This document shows positions 46,142 to 61,300 of a stretch of DNA of 64,000 bases, one piece after another. How positions within the stretch are numbered: the stretch's first letter is position 1; each line of letters begins with the position of its first letter. Source of the stretch: Aphrophora alni (Eukaryota; Arthropoda; Insecta; Hemiptera; Aphrophoridae); assembly GCA_963513935.1 (NCBI GenBank), contig OY740768.1, forward strand, positions 70,860,877 through 70,924,876. The letters are read 5' to 3'. The translations under genes and the position numbers were made by a program. The notes below the pieces were generated by a model. It saw only the letters and a program-made list of their open reading frames with translations. It had not been told where the DNA came from and did not search any database.

Positions 46142-47789
46142 GCATAGACATCAAATACTCTAATAGCGTCAGGGTGAGAAGAGAAGAGTTGGTAGAGACC
46201 AACTTAGAAAAGTACTAAAACAATACTGCATAGACGCCAAATACTCTAAAAGCGTCAGGGTGAGAAGAGAAGAGTTAATAGAGACCAATTTAGAAAAGTA
46301 CAAAAACAATACTGCATAGACGTCGAATACTCTAATAGCGCCAGGGTGAGAAGAGAAGAGTTGGTAGAGACCAACTTAGAAAAGTACTAAAACAATACTG
46401 CATAGACGTCGAATACTCTAATAGCGTCAGGGTCAGAAGAGAAGAGTTGGTAGAGACCAACTTAGAAAAGTACTAAAACAATACTTCATAGACGCCAAAT
46501 ACTCTAATAGCGTCAGGGTGAGAAGAGAAGAGTTGGTAGAGACCAACTAAGAAAAGTACTAAAACAATACTGCATAGACGCCAAATACTCTAATAGCGTC
46601 AGGGTGAGAAGAGTAGAGTTGGTAGAGACCAACTTAGAAAAGTACTAAAACAATACTGCATAGACGTCGAATACTCTAATAGCGTCAGGGTGAGAAGAGA
46701 AGAGTTGGTAGAGACCAACTTAGAAAAGTACTAAAACAATACTGCATAGACGCCAAATACTCTAATAGCGTCAGGGTGAGAAGAGAAGAGTTGGTAGAGA
46801 CCAACTAAGAAAAGTACTAAAACAATACTGCATAGACGTCGAATACTCTAATAGCGTCAGGGTGAAAAGAGAAGAGTTGGTAGAGACCAACTTAAAGTAC
46901 TAAAACAAAACATCCTAGACGTTGAATACACTAATAGCATTAAGGTGAGAAGAGAAGAGTTGGTAGAGACCAACTTAAAGTACTAAAACAAAACCGCCTA
47001 GACGTTGAATACTCAAATCGCATCAAGGTGAGATGAGAAGAGTTGGTTGAGACCAACTTAAAGTACTAAAACAAAACTGCCTAAACGTTGAATACTCTAA
47101 TCACATCAATTTGAGAAGAGAAGAGTTGGTTGAGACCAACTTAAAGTTGAAATAAAACAGCCTAGGCGTTGAATACTCTAATCGCATCTAGCTGAGAAGA
47201 GAAGAGTTGGTAGAGTCCAACTTTAACTAAAACAAAACTGCCTAAACGTTGAATACTCTAATCGAATTTAGGTGAGAAGATAAGAGTTGGTAGAGACCAA
47301 CTTAAAATACTAAAACATAACAGCCTAGACGTTGAATACTCTAATCACATCAAGGTGAGAAGAGAAGAGTTGGTAGAGACCAACTTAGAAAAGAACTAAA
47401 ACAATACTGCATAGACGCCAAATACTCTAATAGCGTCAGAGTGAGAAGAGAAGAGTTGGTAGAGACGAACTTATAAAAGTACTAAAACAAAACCGCCTAG
47501 CAGTCGAATAATCTAATAACATCAAGGTGAGAAGAGTAGAGTTGGTAGAGACGAACTTATAAAAGTACAAAAACAAAACTGCCTAGACGTCGAATACTCT
47601 AATAGCGTCAGGGTGAGAAGAGAAGAGTTGGTAGAGACGAACTTATAAAAGTACTAAAACAAAACCGCCTAGCCGTCGAATAATCTAATAACATCAAGGT
47701 GAGAAGGGTAGAGTTGGTAGAGACGAACGTATAAAAGTACTAAAACAAAACTGCCTGGAAGTCGAATACTCTAATAGCGTCGGGGTGAG

Positions 47790-50700
47790 AAGAGAAGAGT
47801 TGGTAGAGACGAACTTATAAAAGTACTAAAACAAAACCGCCTAGCCGTCGAATAATCTAATAACATCAAGGTGAGAAGGGTAGAGTTGGTAGAGACGAAC
47901 GTATAAAAGTACAAAAACAAAACTACCTGGAAGTCGAATACTCTAATAGCGTCGCGGTGAGATGAGAAGAGTTGGTAGAGACGAACTTATAAAAGTACTA
48001 AAACAAAACCGCCTAGCCGTCGAATAATCTAATAACATCAAGGGGAGAAGAGTAGAGTTGGTATAGACGAACTTATAAAAGTACTAAAACAAAACCGCCT
48101 AGACGTTGAATAATCTAATAACATCAAGGTGAGAAGAGTAGAGTTGGTAGAGACGAACTTATAAAAGTACTAAAACAAAACCGCCTAGCCGTCGAAAAAT
48201 CTAATAACATCAAGGTGAGAAGAGTAGAGTTGGTAGAGACGAATTTATAAAAGTACTAAAACAAAACCGCCTGGAAGTCGAATACTCTAATAGCGTCGGG
48301 GTGAGAAGAGAAGAGTTGGTAGAGACGAACTTATAAACGTACTAAAACAATACCGCCTAGCCGTCGAATAATCTAATAACATCAAGGTGAGAAGGGTAGA
48401 GTTGGTAGAGACGAACGTATAAAAGTACAAAAACAAAACTGCCTGGAAGTCGAATACTCTAATAGCGTCGGGGTGAGATGAGAAGAGTTGGTAGAGACGA
48501 ACTTATAAAAGTACAAAAACAAAACTGCCTGGAAGTCGAATACTCTAATAGCGTCAGGGTGAGAAGAGAAGAGTTGGTAGAGACGAACTTATAAAAGTAC
48601 AAAAACAAAACCGCCTAGCCGTCGAATAATCTAATAACATCAAGGTGAGAAGAGTAGAGTTGGTAGTGACGAACTTATAAAAGTACTAAAACAAAACCGC
48701 CTAGCCGTCGAATAATCTAATAACATCAAGGTGAGAAGGGTAGAGTTGGTAGAGACGAACGTATAAAAGTACAAAAACAAAACTGTCTGGAAGTCGAATA
48801 CTCTAATAGCGTCGGGGTGAGAAGAGAAGAGTTGGTAGAGACGAACTTATAAAAGTACTAAAACAATACCGCCTAGCCGTCGAATACTCTAATAGCGTCA
48901 GGGTGAGAAGAGAAGAGTTGGTAGAGACGAACTTATAAAAGTACTAAAACAAAACCGCCTAGCCGTCGAATAATCTAATAACATCAAGGTGAGAAGAGTA
49001 GAGTTGGTAGAGACGAACTTATAAAAGTACTAAAACAAAACCGCCTAGCCGTCGAATAATCTAATAACATCAAGGTGAGAAGGGTAGAGTTGGTAGAGAC
49101 GAACGTATAAAAGTACAAAAACAAAACTGCCTGGAAGTCGAATACTCTAATAGCGTCGGGGTGAGAAGAGAAGAGTTGGTAGAGACGAACTTATAAAAGT
49201 ACTAAAACAATACCGCCTAGCCGTCGAATACTCTAATAGCGTCAGGGTGAGAAGAGAAGAGTTGGTAGAGACGAACGTATAAAAGTACTAAAACAAAACC
49301 GCCTAGCCGTCGAATAATCTAATAACATCAAGGTGAGAAGAGTAGAGTTGGTAGAGACGAACCTTTAAAAGTACTAAAACAAAACCGCCTAGCCGTCGAA
49401 TAATCTAATAACATCAAGGTGAGAAGGGTAGAGTTGGTAGAGACGAACGTATAAAAGTACAAAAACAAAACTGCCTGGAAGTCGAATACTCTAATAGCGT
49501 CGGGGTGAGAAGAGAAGAGTTGGTAGAGACGAACTTATAAAAGTACAAAAACAAAACCACCTAGCCGTCGAATAATCTAATAACATCAAGGTGAGAAGAG
49601 TAGAGTTGGTATAGACGAACTTATAAAAGTACTAAAACAAAACCACCTAGCCGTCGAATAATGTAATAACATCAAGGTGAGAAGGGTAGAGTTGGTAGAG
49701 ACGAACGTATAAAAGTACAAAAACAAAACTGCCTGGAAGTCGAATACTCTAATAGCGTCGGGGTGAGAGGAGAAGAGTTGGTATAGACGAACTTATAAAA
49801 GTACTAAAACAATACCGCCTAGCCGTCGAATACTCTAATAGCGTCAGGGTGAGAAGAGAAGAGTTGGTAGAGACGAACTTATAAAAGTACTAAAACAAAA
49901 CCGCCTAGCCGTCGAATAATCTAATAACATCAAGGTGAGAAGGGTAGAGTTGGTAAGAGACGAACGTATAAAAGTACAAAAACAAAACTGCCTGGAAGTC
50001 GAATAATCTAATAACATCAAGGTGAGAAGGGTAGAGTTGGTAGAGACGAACGTATAAAAGTACAAAAACAAAACTGCCTAGCCGTCGAATAATCTAATAA
50101 CATCAAGGTGAGAAGGGTAGAGTTGGTAGAGACGAACGTATAAAAGTACAAAAACAAAACTGCCTGGAAGTCGAATACTCTAATAGCGTCGGGGTGAGAA
50201 GAGAAGAGTTGGTAGAGACGAACTTATAAAAGTACTAAAACAAAACCGCCTAGCAGTCGAATAATCTAATAACATCAAGGTGAGAAGGGTAGAGTTTGTA
50301 GAGACGAACGTATAAAAGTACAAAAACAAAACTGCCTGGAAGTCGAATACTCTAATAGCGTCGGGGTGAGAACAGAAGAGTTGGTAGAGACGAACTTATA
50401 AAAGTACAAAAACAAAACCGCCTAGCCGTCGAATAATCTAATAACATCAAGGTGAGAAGAGTAGAGTAGGTAGAGACGAACTTATAAAAGTACTAAAACA
50501 AAACCTCCTAGCCGTCGAATAATCTAATAACATCAAGGTGAGAAGGGTAGAGTTGGTAGAGACGAACGTATAGAAGTACAAAAACAAAACTGATTGGAAG
50601 TCGAATACTCTAATAGCGTCGGGGTGAGAAGAGAAGAGTTGGTAGAGACGAACGTATAAAAGTACAAAAACAAAACTGCCTGGAAGTCGAATACTCTAAT

Positions 50701-53700
50701 AGCGTCGGGGTGGGAAGAGAAGAGTTGGTAGAGACGAACTTATAAAATTACTAAAACAATACCGCCTAGCCGTCGAATACTCTAATAGCGTCAGGGTGAG
50801 AAGAGAAGAGTTGGTAGAGACGAACTTATAAAAGTACTAAAACAAAACCGCCTAGCCGTCGAATAATCTAATAACATCAAGGTGAGAAGGGTAGAGTTGG
50901 TAGAGACGAACGTATAAAAGTACAAAAACAAAACTGCCTGGAAGTCGAATACTCTAATAGCGTCGGGGTGAGAAGAGAAGAGTTGGTAGAGACGAACTTA
51001 TAAAAGTACAAAAACAAAACCGCCTAGCCGTCGACTAATCTAATAACATCAAGGTGAGAAGAGTAGAGTTAGTAGAGACGAACTTATAAAAGTACTAAAA
51101 CAAAACCGCCTAGCCGTCGAATAATCTAATAACATCAAGGTGAGAAGGGTAGAGTTGGTAGAGACGAACGTATAAAAGTACAAAAACAAAACTGCCTGGA
51201 AGTCGAATACTCTAATAGCGTCGGGGTGAGAAGAGAAGAGTTGGTAGAGACGAACTTATAAAAGTACAAAAACAAAACCGCCTAGCCGTCGACTAATCTA
51301 ATAACATCAAGGTGAGAAGAGTAGAGTTAGTAGAGACGAACTTATAAAAGTACTAAAACAAAACCGCCTAGCCGTCGAAATATCTAATAACATCAAGGTG
51401 AGAAGGGTAGAGTTGGTAGAGACGAACGTATAAAAGTACAAAAACAAAACTGCCTGGAAGTCGAATACTCTAATAGCGTCGGGGTGAGAAGAGAAGAGGT
51501 GGTAGAGACGAACTTATAAAAGTACTAAAACAATTCCGCCTAGCCGTCGAATACTCTAATAGCGTCAGAGTGAGAAGAGAAGAGTTGGTAGAGACGAACT
51601 TATAAAAGTACTAAAACAAAACCGCCTAGCCGTCGAATAATCTAATAACATCAAGGTGAGAAGGGTAGAGTTGGTAGAGACGAACGTATAAAAGTACAAA
51701 AACAAAACTACCTGGAAGTCGAATACTCTAATAGCGTCGCGGTGAGATGAGAAGAGTTGGTAGAGACGAACTTATAAAAGTACTAAAACAAAACCGCCTA
51801 GCCGTCGAATAATCTAATAACATCAAGGGGAGAAGAGTAGAGTTGGTATAGACGAACTTATAAAAGTACTAAAACAAAACCGCCTAGACGTTGAATAATC
51901 TAATAACATCAAGGTGAGAAGAGTAGAGTTGGTAGAGACGAACTTATAAAAGTACTAAAACAAAACCGCCTAGCCGTCGAAAAATCTAATAACATCAAGG
52001 TGAGAAGAGTAGAGTTGGTAGAGACGAATTTATAAAAGTACTAAAACAAAACCGCCTGGAAGTCGAATACTCTAATAGCGTCGGGGTGAGAAGAGAAGAG
52101 TTGGTAGAGACGAACTTATAAACGTACTAAAACAATACCGCCTAGCCGTCGAATAATCTAATAACATCAAGGTGAGAAGGGTAGAGTTGGTAGAGACGAA
52201 CGTATAAAAGTACAAAAACAAAACTGCCTGGAAGTCGAATACTCTAATAGCGTCGGGGTGAGATGAGAAGAGTTGGTAGAGACGAACTTATAAAAGTACA
52301 AAAACAAAACTGCCTGGAAGTCGAATACTCTAATAGCGTCAGGGTGAGAAGAGAAGAGTTGGTAGAGACGAACTTATAAAAGTACAAAAACAAAACCGCC
52401 TAGCCGTCGAATAATCTAATAACATCAAGGTGAGAAGAGTAGAGTTGGTAGTGACGAACTTATAAAAGTACTAAAACAAAACCGCCTAGCCGTCGAATAA
52501 TCTAATAACATCAAGGTGAGAAGGGTAGAGTTGGTAGAGACGAACGTATAAAAGTACAAAAACAAAACTGTCTGGAAGTCGAATACTCTAATAGCGTCGG
52601 GGTGAGAAGAGAAGAGTTGGTAGAGACGAACTTATAAAAGTACTAAAACAATACCGCCTAGCCGTCGAATACTCTAATAGCGTCAGGGTGAGAAGAGAAG
52701 AGTTGGTAGAGACGAACTTATAAAAGTACTAAAACAAAACCGCCTAGCCGTCGAATAATCTAATAACATCAAGGTGAGAAGAGTAGAGTTGGTAGAGACG
52801 AACTTATAAAAGTACTAAAACAAAACCGCCTAGCCGTCGAATAATCTAATAACATCAAGGTGAGAAGGGTAGAGTTGGTAGAGACGAACGTATAAAAGTA
52901 CAAAAACAAAACTGCCTGGAAGTCGAATACTCTAATAGCGTCGGGGTGAGAAGAGAAGAGTTGGTAGAGACGAACTTATAAAAGTACTAAAACAATACCG
53001 CCTAGCCGTCGAATACTCTAATAGCGTCAGGGTGAGAAGAGAAGAGTTGGTAGAGACGAACGTATAAAAGTACTAAAACAAAACCGCCTAGCCGTCGAAT
53101 AATCTAATAACATCAAGGTGAGAAGAGTAGAGTTGGTAGAGACGAACCTTTAAAAGTACTAAAACAAAACCGCCTAGCCGTCGAATAATCTAATAACATC
53201 AAGGTGAGAAGGGTAGAGTTGGTAGAGACGAACGTATAAAAGTACAAAAACAAAACTGCCTGGAAGTCGAATACTCTAATAGCGTCGGGGTGAGAAGAGA
53301 AGAGTTGGTAGAGACGAACTTATAAAAGTACAAAAACAAAACCGCCTAGCCGTCGAATAATCTAATAACATCAAGGTGAGAAGAGTAGAGTTGGTATAGA
53401 CGAACTTATAAAAGTACTAAAACAAAACCACCTAGCCGTCGAATAATGTAATAACATCAAGGTGAGAAGGGTAGAGTTGGTAGAGACGAACGTATAAAAG
53501 TACAAAAACAAAACTGCCTGGAAGTCGAATACTCTAATAGCGTCGGGGTGAGAGGAGAAGAGTTGGTATAGACGAACTTATAAAAGAACTAAAACAATAC
53601 CGCCTAGCCGTCGAATACTCTAATAGCGTCAGGGTGAGAAGAGAAGAGTTGGTAGAGACGAACTTATAAAAGTACTAAAACAAAACCGCCTAGCCGTCGA

Positions 53701-55358
53701 ATAATCTAATAACATCAAGGTGAGAAGGGTAGAGTTGGTAAGAGACGAACGTATAAAAGTACAAAAACAAAACTGCCTGGAAGTCGAATAATCTAATAAC
53801 ATCAAGGTGAGAAGGGTAGAGTTGGTAGAGACGAACGTATAAAAGTACAAAAACAAAACTGCCTAGCCGTCGAATAATCTAATAACATCAAGGTGAGAAG
53901 GGTAGAGTTGGTAGAGACGAACGTATAAAAGTACAAAAACAAAACTGCCTGGAAGTCGAATACTCTAATAGCGTCGGGGTGAGAAGAGAAGAGTTGGTAG
54001 AGACGAACTTATAAAAGTACTAAAACAAAACCGCCTAGCAGTCGAATAATCTAATAACATCAAGGTGAGAAGGGTAGAGTTTGTAGAGACGAACGTATAA
54101 AAGTACAAAAACAAAACTGCCTGGAAGTCGAATACTCTAATAGCGTCGGGGTGAGAACAGAAGAGTTGGTAGAGACGAACTTATAAAAGTACAAAAACAA
54201 AACCGCCTAGCCGTCGAATAATCTAATAACATCAAGGTGAGAAGAGTAGAGTAGGTAGAGACGAACTTATAAAAGTACTAAAACAAAACCTCCTAGCCGT
54301 CGAATAATCTAATAACATCAAGGTGAGAAGGGTAGAGTTGGTAGAGACGAACGTATAAAAGTACAAAAACAAAACTGATTGGAAGTCGAATACTCTAATA
54401 GCGTCGGGGTGAGAAGAGAAGAGTTGGTAGAGACGAACGTATAAAAGTACAAAAACAAAACTGCCTGGAAGTCGAATACTCTAATAGCGTCGGGGTGGGA
54501 AGAGAAGAGTTGGTAGAGACGAACTTATAAAAGTACTAAAACAATACCGCCTAGCCGTCGAATACTCTAATAGCGTCAGGGTGAGAAGAGAAGAGTTGGT
54601 AGAGACGAACTTATAAAAGTACTAAAACAAAACCGCCTAGCCGTCGAATAATCTAATAACATCAAGGTGAGAAGGGTAGAGTTGGTAGAGACGAACGTAT
54701 AAAAGTACAAAAACAAAACTGCCTGGAAGTCGAATACTCTAATAGCGTCGGGGTGAGAAGAGAAGAGTTGGTAGAGACGAACTTATAAAAGTACAAAAAC
54801 AAAACCGCCTAGCCGTCGACTAATCTAATAACATCAAGGTGAGAAGAGTAGAGTTAGTAGAGACGAACTTATAAAAGTACTAAAACAAAACCGCCTAGCC
54901 GTCGAATAATCTAATAACATCAAGGTGAGAAGGGTAGAGTTGGTAGAGACGAACGTATAAAAGTACAAAAACAAAACTGCCTGGAAGTCGAATACTCTAA
55001 TAGCGTCGGGGTGAGAAGAGAAGAGTTGGTAGAGACGAACTTATAAAAGTACAAAAACAAAACCGCCTAGCCGTCGACTAATCTAATAACATCAAGGTGA
55101 GAAGAGTAGAGTTAGTAGAGACGAACTTATAAAAGTACTAAAACAAAACCGCCTAGCCGTCGAAATATCTAATAACATCAAGGTGAGAAGGGTAGAGTTG
55201 GTAGAGACGAACGTATAAAAGTACAAAAACAAAACTGCCTGGAAGTCGAATACTCTAATAGCGTCGGGGTGAGAAGAGAAGAGGTGGTAGAGACGAACTT
55301 ATAAAAGTACTAAAACAATTCCGCCTAGCCGTCGAATACTCTAATAGCGTCAGAGTGA
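47790..55358 (+). repeat. higher-order repeat, period 3785 bp (two copies)
   Basis: The blocks 47790-51574 and 51575-55358 are almost identical. The rare words GTCGCGGTGAGATG (47951 and 51736) and GGTAAGAGACG (near 49952 and 53737) repeat at 3785 bp, which is 44 monomers plus the one extra base in GGTAAGAGACG. Only a handful of base differences were noticed (for example near 49559/53342 and 50749/54534). Confidence 0.9.
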
Positions 55359-58300
55359 GAAGAGAAGAGTTGGTAGAGACGAACTTATAAAAGTACTAAA
55401 ACAAAACCGCCTAGCCGTCGAATAATCTAATAACATCAAGGTGAGAAGGGTAGAGTTGGTAGAGACGAACGTATAAAAGTACAAAAACAAAACTGCCTGG
55501 AAGTCGAATACTCTAATAGCGTCGGGGTGAGAAGAGAAGAGTTGGTAGAGACGAACTTATAAAAGTACTAAAACAATACCGCCTAGCCGTCGAATACTCT
55601 AATAGCGTCAGGGTGAGAAGAGAAGAGTTGGTAGAGACGAACTTATAAAAGTACTAAAACAAAACCGCCTAGCCGTCGAATAATCTAATAACATCAAGGT
55701 GAGAAGAGTAGAGTTGGTAGAGACGAACTTATAAAAGTACTAAAACAAAACCTCCTAGCCGTCGAATAATCTAATAACATCAAGGTGAGAAGGGTAGAGT
55801 TGGTAGAGACGAACGTATAAAAGTACAAAAACAAAACTGCCTGGAAGTCGAATACTCTAATAGCGTCGGGGTGAGAAGAGAAGAGTTGGTAGAGACGAAC
55901 TTATAAAAGTACTAAAACAATACCGCCTAGCCGTCGAATACTCTAATAGCGTCAGGGTGAGAAGAGAAGAGTTGGTAGAGACGAACTTATAAAAGTACTA
56001 AAACAATACCGCCTAGCCGTCGAATACTCTAATAGCGTCAGGGTGAGAAGAGAAGAGTTGGTAGAGACGAACTTACAAAAGTACTAAAACAAAACCGCCT
56101 AGGAGTCGAATAATCTAATAGCGTCAGGGTGAGAAGAGAAGAGTTGGTAGAGACGAACTTACAAAAGTACTAAAACAAAACCGCCTAGGAGTCGAATAAT
56201 CTAATAACATAAAGGTGAGAAGAGTAGAGTTGGTAGAGACGAACTTATAAAAGTACTAAAACAAAACCGCCTAGCCGTCGAATAATCTAATAACATCAAG
56301 GTGAGAAGGGTAGAGTTGGTAGAGAGGAACGTATAAAAGTACAAAAACAAAACTGCCTGGAAGTCGAATACTCTAATAGCGTCGGGGTGAGAAGAGAAGA
56401 GTAGGTAGAGACGAACTTATAAAAGTACTAAAACAATACCGCCTAGCCGTCGAATACTCTAATAGCGTCAGGGTGAGAAGAGAAGAGTTGGTAGAGACGA
56501 ACTTATAAAAGTACTAAAACAAAACCGCCTAGCCGTCGAATAATCTAATAACATCAAGGTGAGAAGGGTAGAGTTGGTAGAGACGAACGTATAAAAGTAC
56601 AAAAACAAAACTGCCTGGAAGTCGAATACTCTAATAGCGTCGGGGTGAGAAGAGAAGAGTTGGTAGAGACGAACTTATAAAAGTACTAAAACAATACCGC
56701 CTAGCCGTCGAATACTCTAATAGCGTCAGGGTGAGAAGAGAAGAGTTGGTAGAGACGAACTTATAAAAGTACTAAAACAAAACCGCCTAGCCGTCGAATA
56801 ATCTAATAACATCAAGGTGAGAAGGGTAGAGTTGGTAGAGACGAACGTATAAAAGTAAAAAAACAAAAGTGCCTGGAAGTCGAATACTCTAATAGCGTCG
56901 GGGTGAGAAGAGAAGAGTTGGTAGAGACGAACTTATAAAAGTACAAAAACAAAACCGCCTAGCCGTCGAATAATCTAATAACATCAAGGTGAGAAGAGTA
57001 GAGTTGGTAGAGACGAACTTATAAAAGTACTAAAACAAAACCGCCTAGCCGTCGAATAATCTAATAACATCAAGGTGAGAAGGGTAGAGTTGGTAGAGAC
57101 GAACGTATAAAAGTACAAAAACAAAACTGCCTGGAAGTCGAATACTCTAATAGCGTCGGGGTGAGAAGAGAAGAGTTGGTAGAGACGAACTTATAAAAGT
57201 ACTAAAAAAATACCGCCTAGCCGTCGAATACTCTAATAGCGTCAGGGTGAGAAGAGAAGAGTTGGTAGAGACGAACTTATAAAAGTACTAAAACAATACC
57301 GCCTAGCCGTCGAATACTCTAATAGCGTCAGGGTGAGAAGGGTAGAGTTGGTAGAGACGAACTTATAAAAGTACTAAAACAAAACTGCCTGGAAGTCGAA
57401 TACTCTAATAGCGTCGGGGTGAGAAGAGAAGAGTTGGTAGAGACGAACTTATAAAAGTACTAAAACAATACCGCCTAGCCGTCGAATACTCTAATAGCGT
57501 CAGGGTGAGAAGAGAAGAGTTGGTAGAGACGAACTTATAAAAGTACTAAAACAAAACCGCCTAGCCGTCGAATAATCTAATAACATCAAGGTGAGAAGGG
57601 TAGAGTTGGTAGAGACGAACTTATAAAAGTACTAAAACAAAACTGCCTGGAAGTCGAATACTCTAATAGCGTCGGGGTGAGAAGAGAAGAGTTGGTAGAG
57701 ACGAACTTATAAAAGTACTAAAACAAAACCGCCTAGCCGTCGAATAATCTAATAACATCAAGGTGAGAAGGGTAGAGTTGGTAGAGACGAACTTATAAAA
57801 GTACTAAAACAAAACTGCCTGGAAGTCGAATACTCTAATAGCGTCGGGGTGAGAAGAGAAGAGTTGGTAGAGACGAACGTATAAAAGTACTAAAACAAAA
57901 CTGCTTGGAAGTCGAATACTCTAATAGCGTCGGGGTGAGAAGTGAAGAGTTGGTAGAGACGAACTTATAAAAGTACTAAAACAATACCGCCTAGCCGTCG
58001 AATAATCTAATAACATCAAGGTGAGAAGGGTAGAGTTGGTAGAGACGAACTTATAAAAGTACTAAAACAAAACTGCCTGGAAGTCGAATACTCTAATAGC
58101 GTCGGGGTGAGAAGAGAAGAGTTGGTAGAGACGAACTTATAAAAGTACAAAAACAAAACCGCCTAGCCGTCGACTAATCTAATAACATCAAGGTGAGAAG
58201 AGTAGAGTTAGTAGAGACGAACTTATAAAAGTACTAAAACAAAACCGCCTAGCCGTCGAATAATCTAATAACATCAAGGTGAGAAGGGTAGAGTTGGTAG

Positions 58301-61300
58301 AGACGAACGTATAAAACTACAAAAACAAAACTGCCTGGAAGTCGAATACTCTAATAGCGTCGGGGTGAGAAGAGAAGAGTTGGTAGAGACGAACTTATAA
58401 AAGTACTAAAACAATACCGCCTAGCCGTCGAATACTCTAATAGCGTCAGGGTGAGAAGAGAAGAGTTGGTAGAGACGAACTTATAAAAGTACTAAAACAA
58501 AACCGCCTAGCCGTCGAATAATCTAATAACATCAAGGTGAGAAGGGTAGAGTTGGTAGTGACGAACGTATAAAAGTACAAAAAAAAAACTGCCTGGAAGT
58601 CGAATACTCTAATAGCGTCGGGGTGAGAAGAGAAGAGTTGGTAGAGACGAACTTATAAAAGTACAAAAATAAAACTGCCTGGAAGTCGAATACTCTAATA
58701 GCGTCGGGGTGAGAAGAGTAGAGTTGGTAGAGACGAACTTAAAAAAGTACTAAAACAATACCGCCTAGCCGTCGAATACTCTAATAGCGTCAGGGTGTGA
58801 AGAGTAGAGTTGGTAGAGACGAACTTATAAAAGTACAAAAACTAAACTGACTGGAAGTCGAATACTCTAATAGCGTCGGGGTGAGAAGAGAAGAGTTGGT
58901 AGAGACGAACGTATAAAAGTACTAAAACAAATCTGCCTGGAAGTCGAATACTCTAATAGCGTCGGGGTGAGAAGGGAAGAGTTGGTAGAGACGAACTTAT
59001 AAAAGTACTAAAACAATACCGCCTAGCCGTCGAATAATCTAATAACATCAAGGTGAGAAGGGTAGAGTTAGTAGAGACGAACGTATAAAAGTACAAAAAC
59101 AAAACTGCCTGGAAGTCGAATACTCTAATAGCGTCGGGGTGAGAAGAGAAGAGTTGGTAGAGACGAACTTATAAAAGTACAAAAACAAAACCGCCTAGCC
59201 GTCGACTAATCTAATAACATCAAGGTGAGAAGGGTAGAGTTGGTAGAGACGAACGTATAAAAGTACAAAAACAAAACTGTCTGGAAGTCGAATACTCTAA
59301 TAGCGTCGGGGTGAGAAGAGAAGAGTTGGTAGAGACGAACTTATAAAAGTAATAAAACAAAACCGCCTAGTCGTCGAATAATCTAATAACATCAAGGTGA
59401 GAAGGGTAGAGTTGGTAGAGACGAACTTATATAAGTACTAAAACAAAACCGCCTAGCCGTCGAATAATCTAATAACATCAAGGTGAGAAGGGTAGAGTTG
59501 GTAGAGACGAACGTATAAAAGTACAAAAACAAAACTGCCTGGAAGTCGAATACTCTAATAGCGTCGGGGTGAGAAGAGAAGAGTTGGTAGAGACGAACTT
59601 ATAAAAGTACAAAAACAAAACCGCCTAGCCGTCGACTAATCTAATAACATCAAGGTGAGAAGAGTAGAGTTAGTAGAGACGAACTTATAAAAGTACTAAA
59701 ACAAAACCGCCTAGCCGTCGAAATATCTAATAACATCAAGGTGAGAAGGGTAGAGTTGGTAGAGACGAACGTATAAAAGTACAAAAACAAAACTGCCTGG
59801 AAGTCGAATACTCTAATAGCGTCGGGGTGAGAAGAGAAGAGGTGGTAGAGACGAACTTATAAAAGTACTAAAACAATTCCGCCTAGCCGTCGAATACTCT
59901 AATAGCGTCAGAGTGAGAAGAGAAGAGTTGGTAGAGACGAACTTATAAAAGTACTAAAACAAAACCGCCTAGCCGTCGAATAATCTAATAACATCAAGGT
60001 GAGAAGGGTAGAGTTGGTAGAGACGAACGTATAAAAGTACAAAAACAAAACTGCCTGGAAGTCGAATACTCTAATAGCGTCGGGGTGAGAAGAGAAGAGT
60101 TGGTAGAGACGAACTTATAAAAGTACTAAAACAATACCGCCTAGCCGTCGAATACTCTAATAGCGTCAGGGTGAGAAGAGAAGAGTTGGTAGAGACGAAC
60201 TTATAAAAGTACTAAAACAAAACCGCCTAGCCGTCGAATAATCTAATAACATCAAGGTGAGAAGAGTAGAGTTGGTAGAGACGAACTTATAAAAGTACTA
60301 AAACAAAACCTCCTAGCCGTCGAATAATCTAATAACATCAAGGTGAGAAGGGTAGAGTTGGTAGAGACGAACGTATAAAAGTACAAAAACAAAACTGCCT
60401 GGAAGTCGAATACTCTAATAGCGTCGGGGTGAGAAGAGAAGAGTTGGTAGAGACGAACTTATAAAAGTACTAAAACAATACCGCCTAGCCGTCGAATACT
60501 CTAATAGCGTCAGGGTGAGAAGAGAAGAGTTGGTAGAGACGAACTTATAAAAGTACTAAAACAATACCGCCTAGCCGTCGAATACTCTAATAGCGTCAGG
60601 GTGAGAAGAGAAGAGTTGGTAGAGACGAACTTACAAAAGTACTAAAACAAAACCGCCTAGGAGTCGAATAATCTAATAGCGTCAGGGTGAGAAGAGAAGA
60701 GTTGGTAGAGACGAACTTACAAAAGTACTAAAACAAAACCGCCTAGGAGTCGAATAATCTAATAACATAAAGGTGAGAAGAGTAGAGTTGGTAGAGACGA
60801 ACTTATAAAAGTACTAAAACAAAACCGCCTAGCCGTCGAATAATCTAATAACATCAAGGTGAGAAGGGTAGAGTTGGTAGAGAGGAACGTATAAAAGTAC
60901 AAAAACAAAACTGCCTGGAAGTCGAATACTCTAATAGCGTCGGGGTGAGAAGAGAAGAGTAGGTAGAGACGAACTTATAAAAGTACTAAAACAATACCGC
61001 CTAGCCGTCGAATACTCTAATAGCGTCAGGGTGAGAAGAGAAGAGTTGGTAGAGACGAACTTATAAAAGTACTAAAACAAAACCGCCTAGCCGTCGAATA
61101 ATCTAATAACATCAAGGTGAGAAGGGTAGAGTTGGTAGAGACGAACGTATAAAAGTACAAAAACAAAACTGCCTGGAAGTCGAATACTCTAATAGCGTCG
61201 GGGTGAGAAGAGAAGAGTTGGTAGAGACGAACTTATAAAAGTACTAAAACAATACCGCCTAGCCGTCGAATACTCTAATAGCGTCAGGGTGAGAAGAGAA

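Noticed and set aside
49844..53856. Two identical 75-codon minus-strand ORFs
   Set aside because: They are by-products of the 86 bp satellite, and their identity reflects the 3785 bp higher-order repeat, not a gene duplication.
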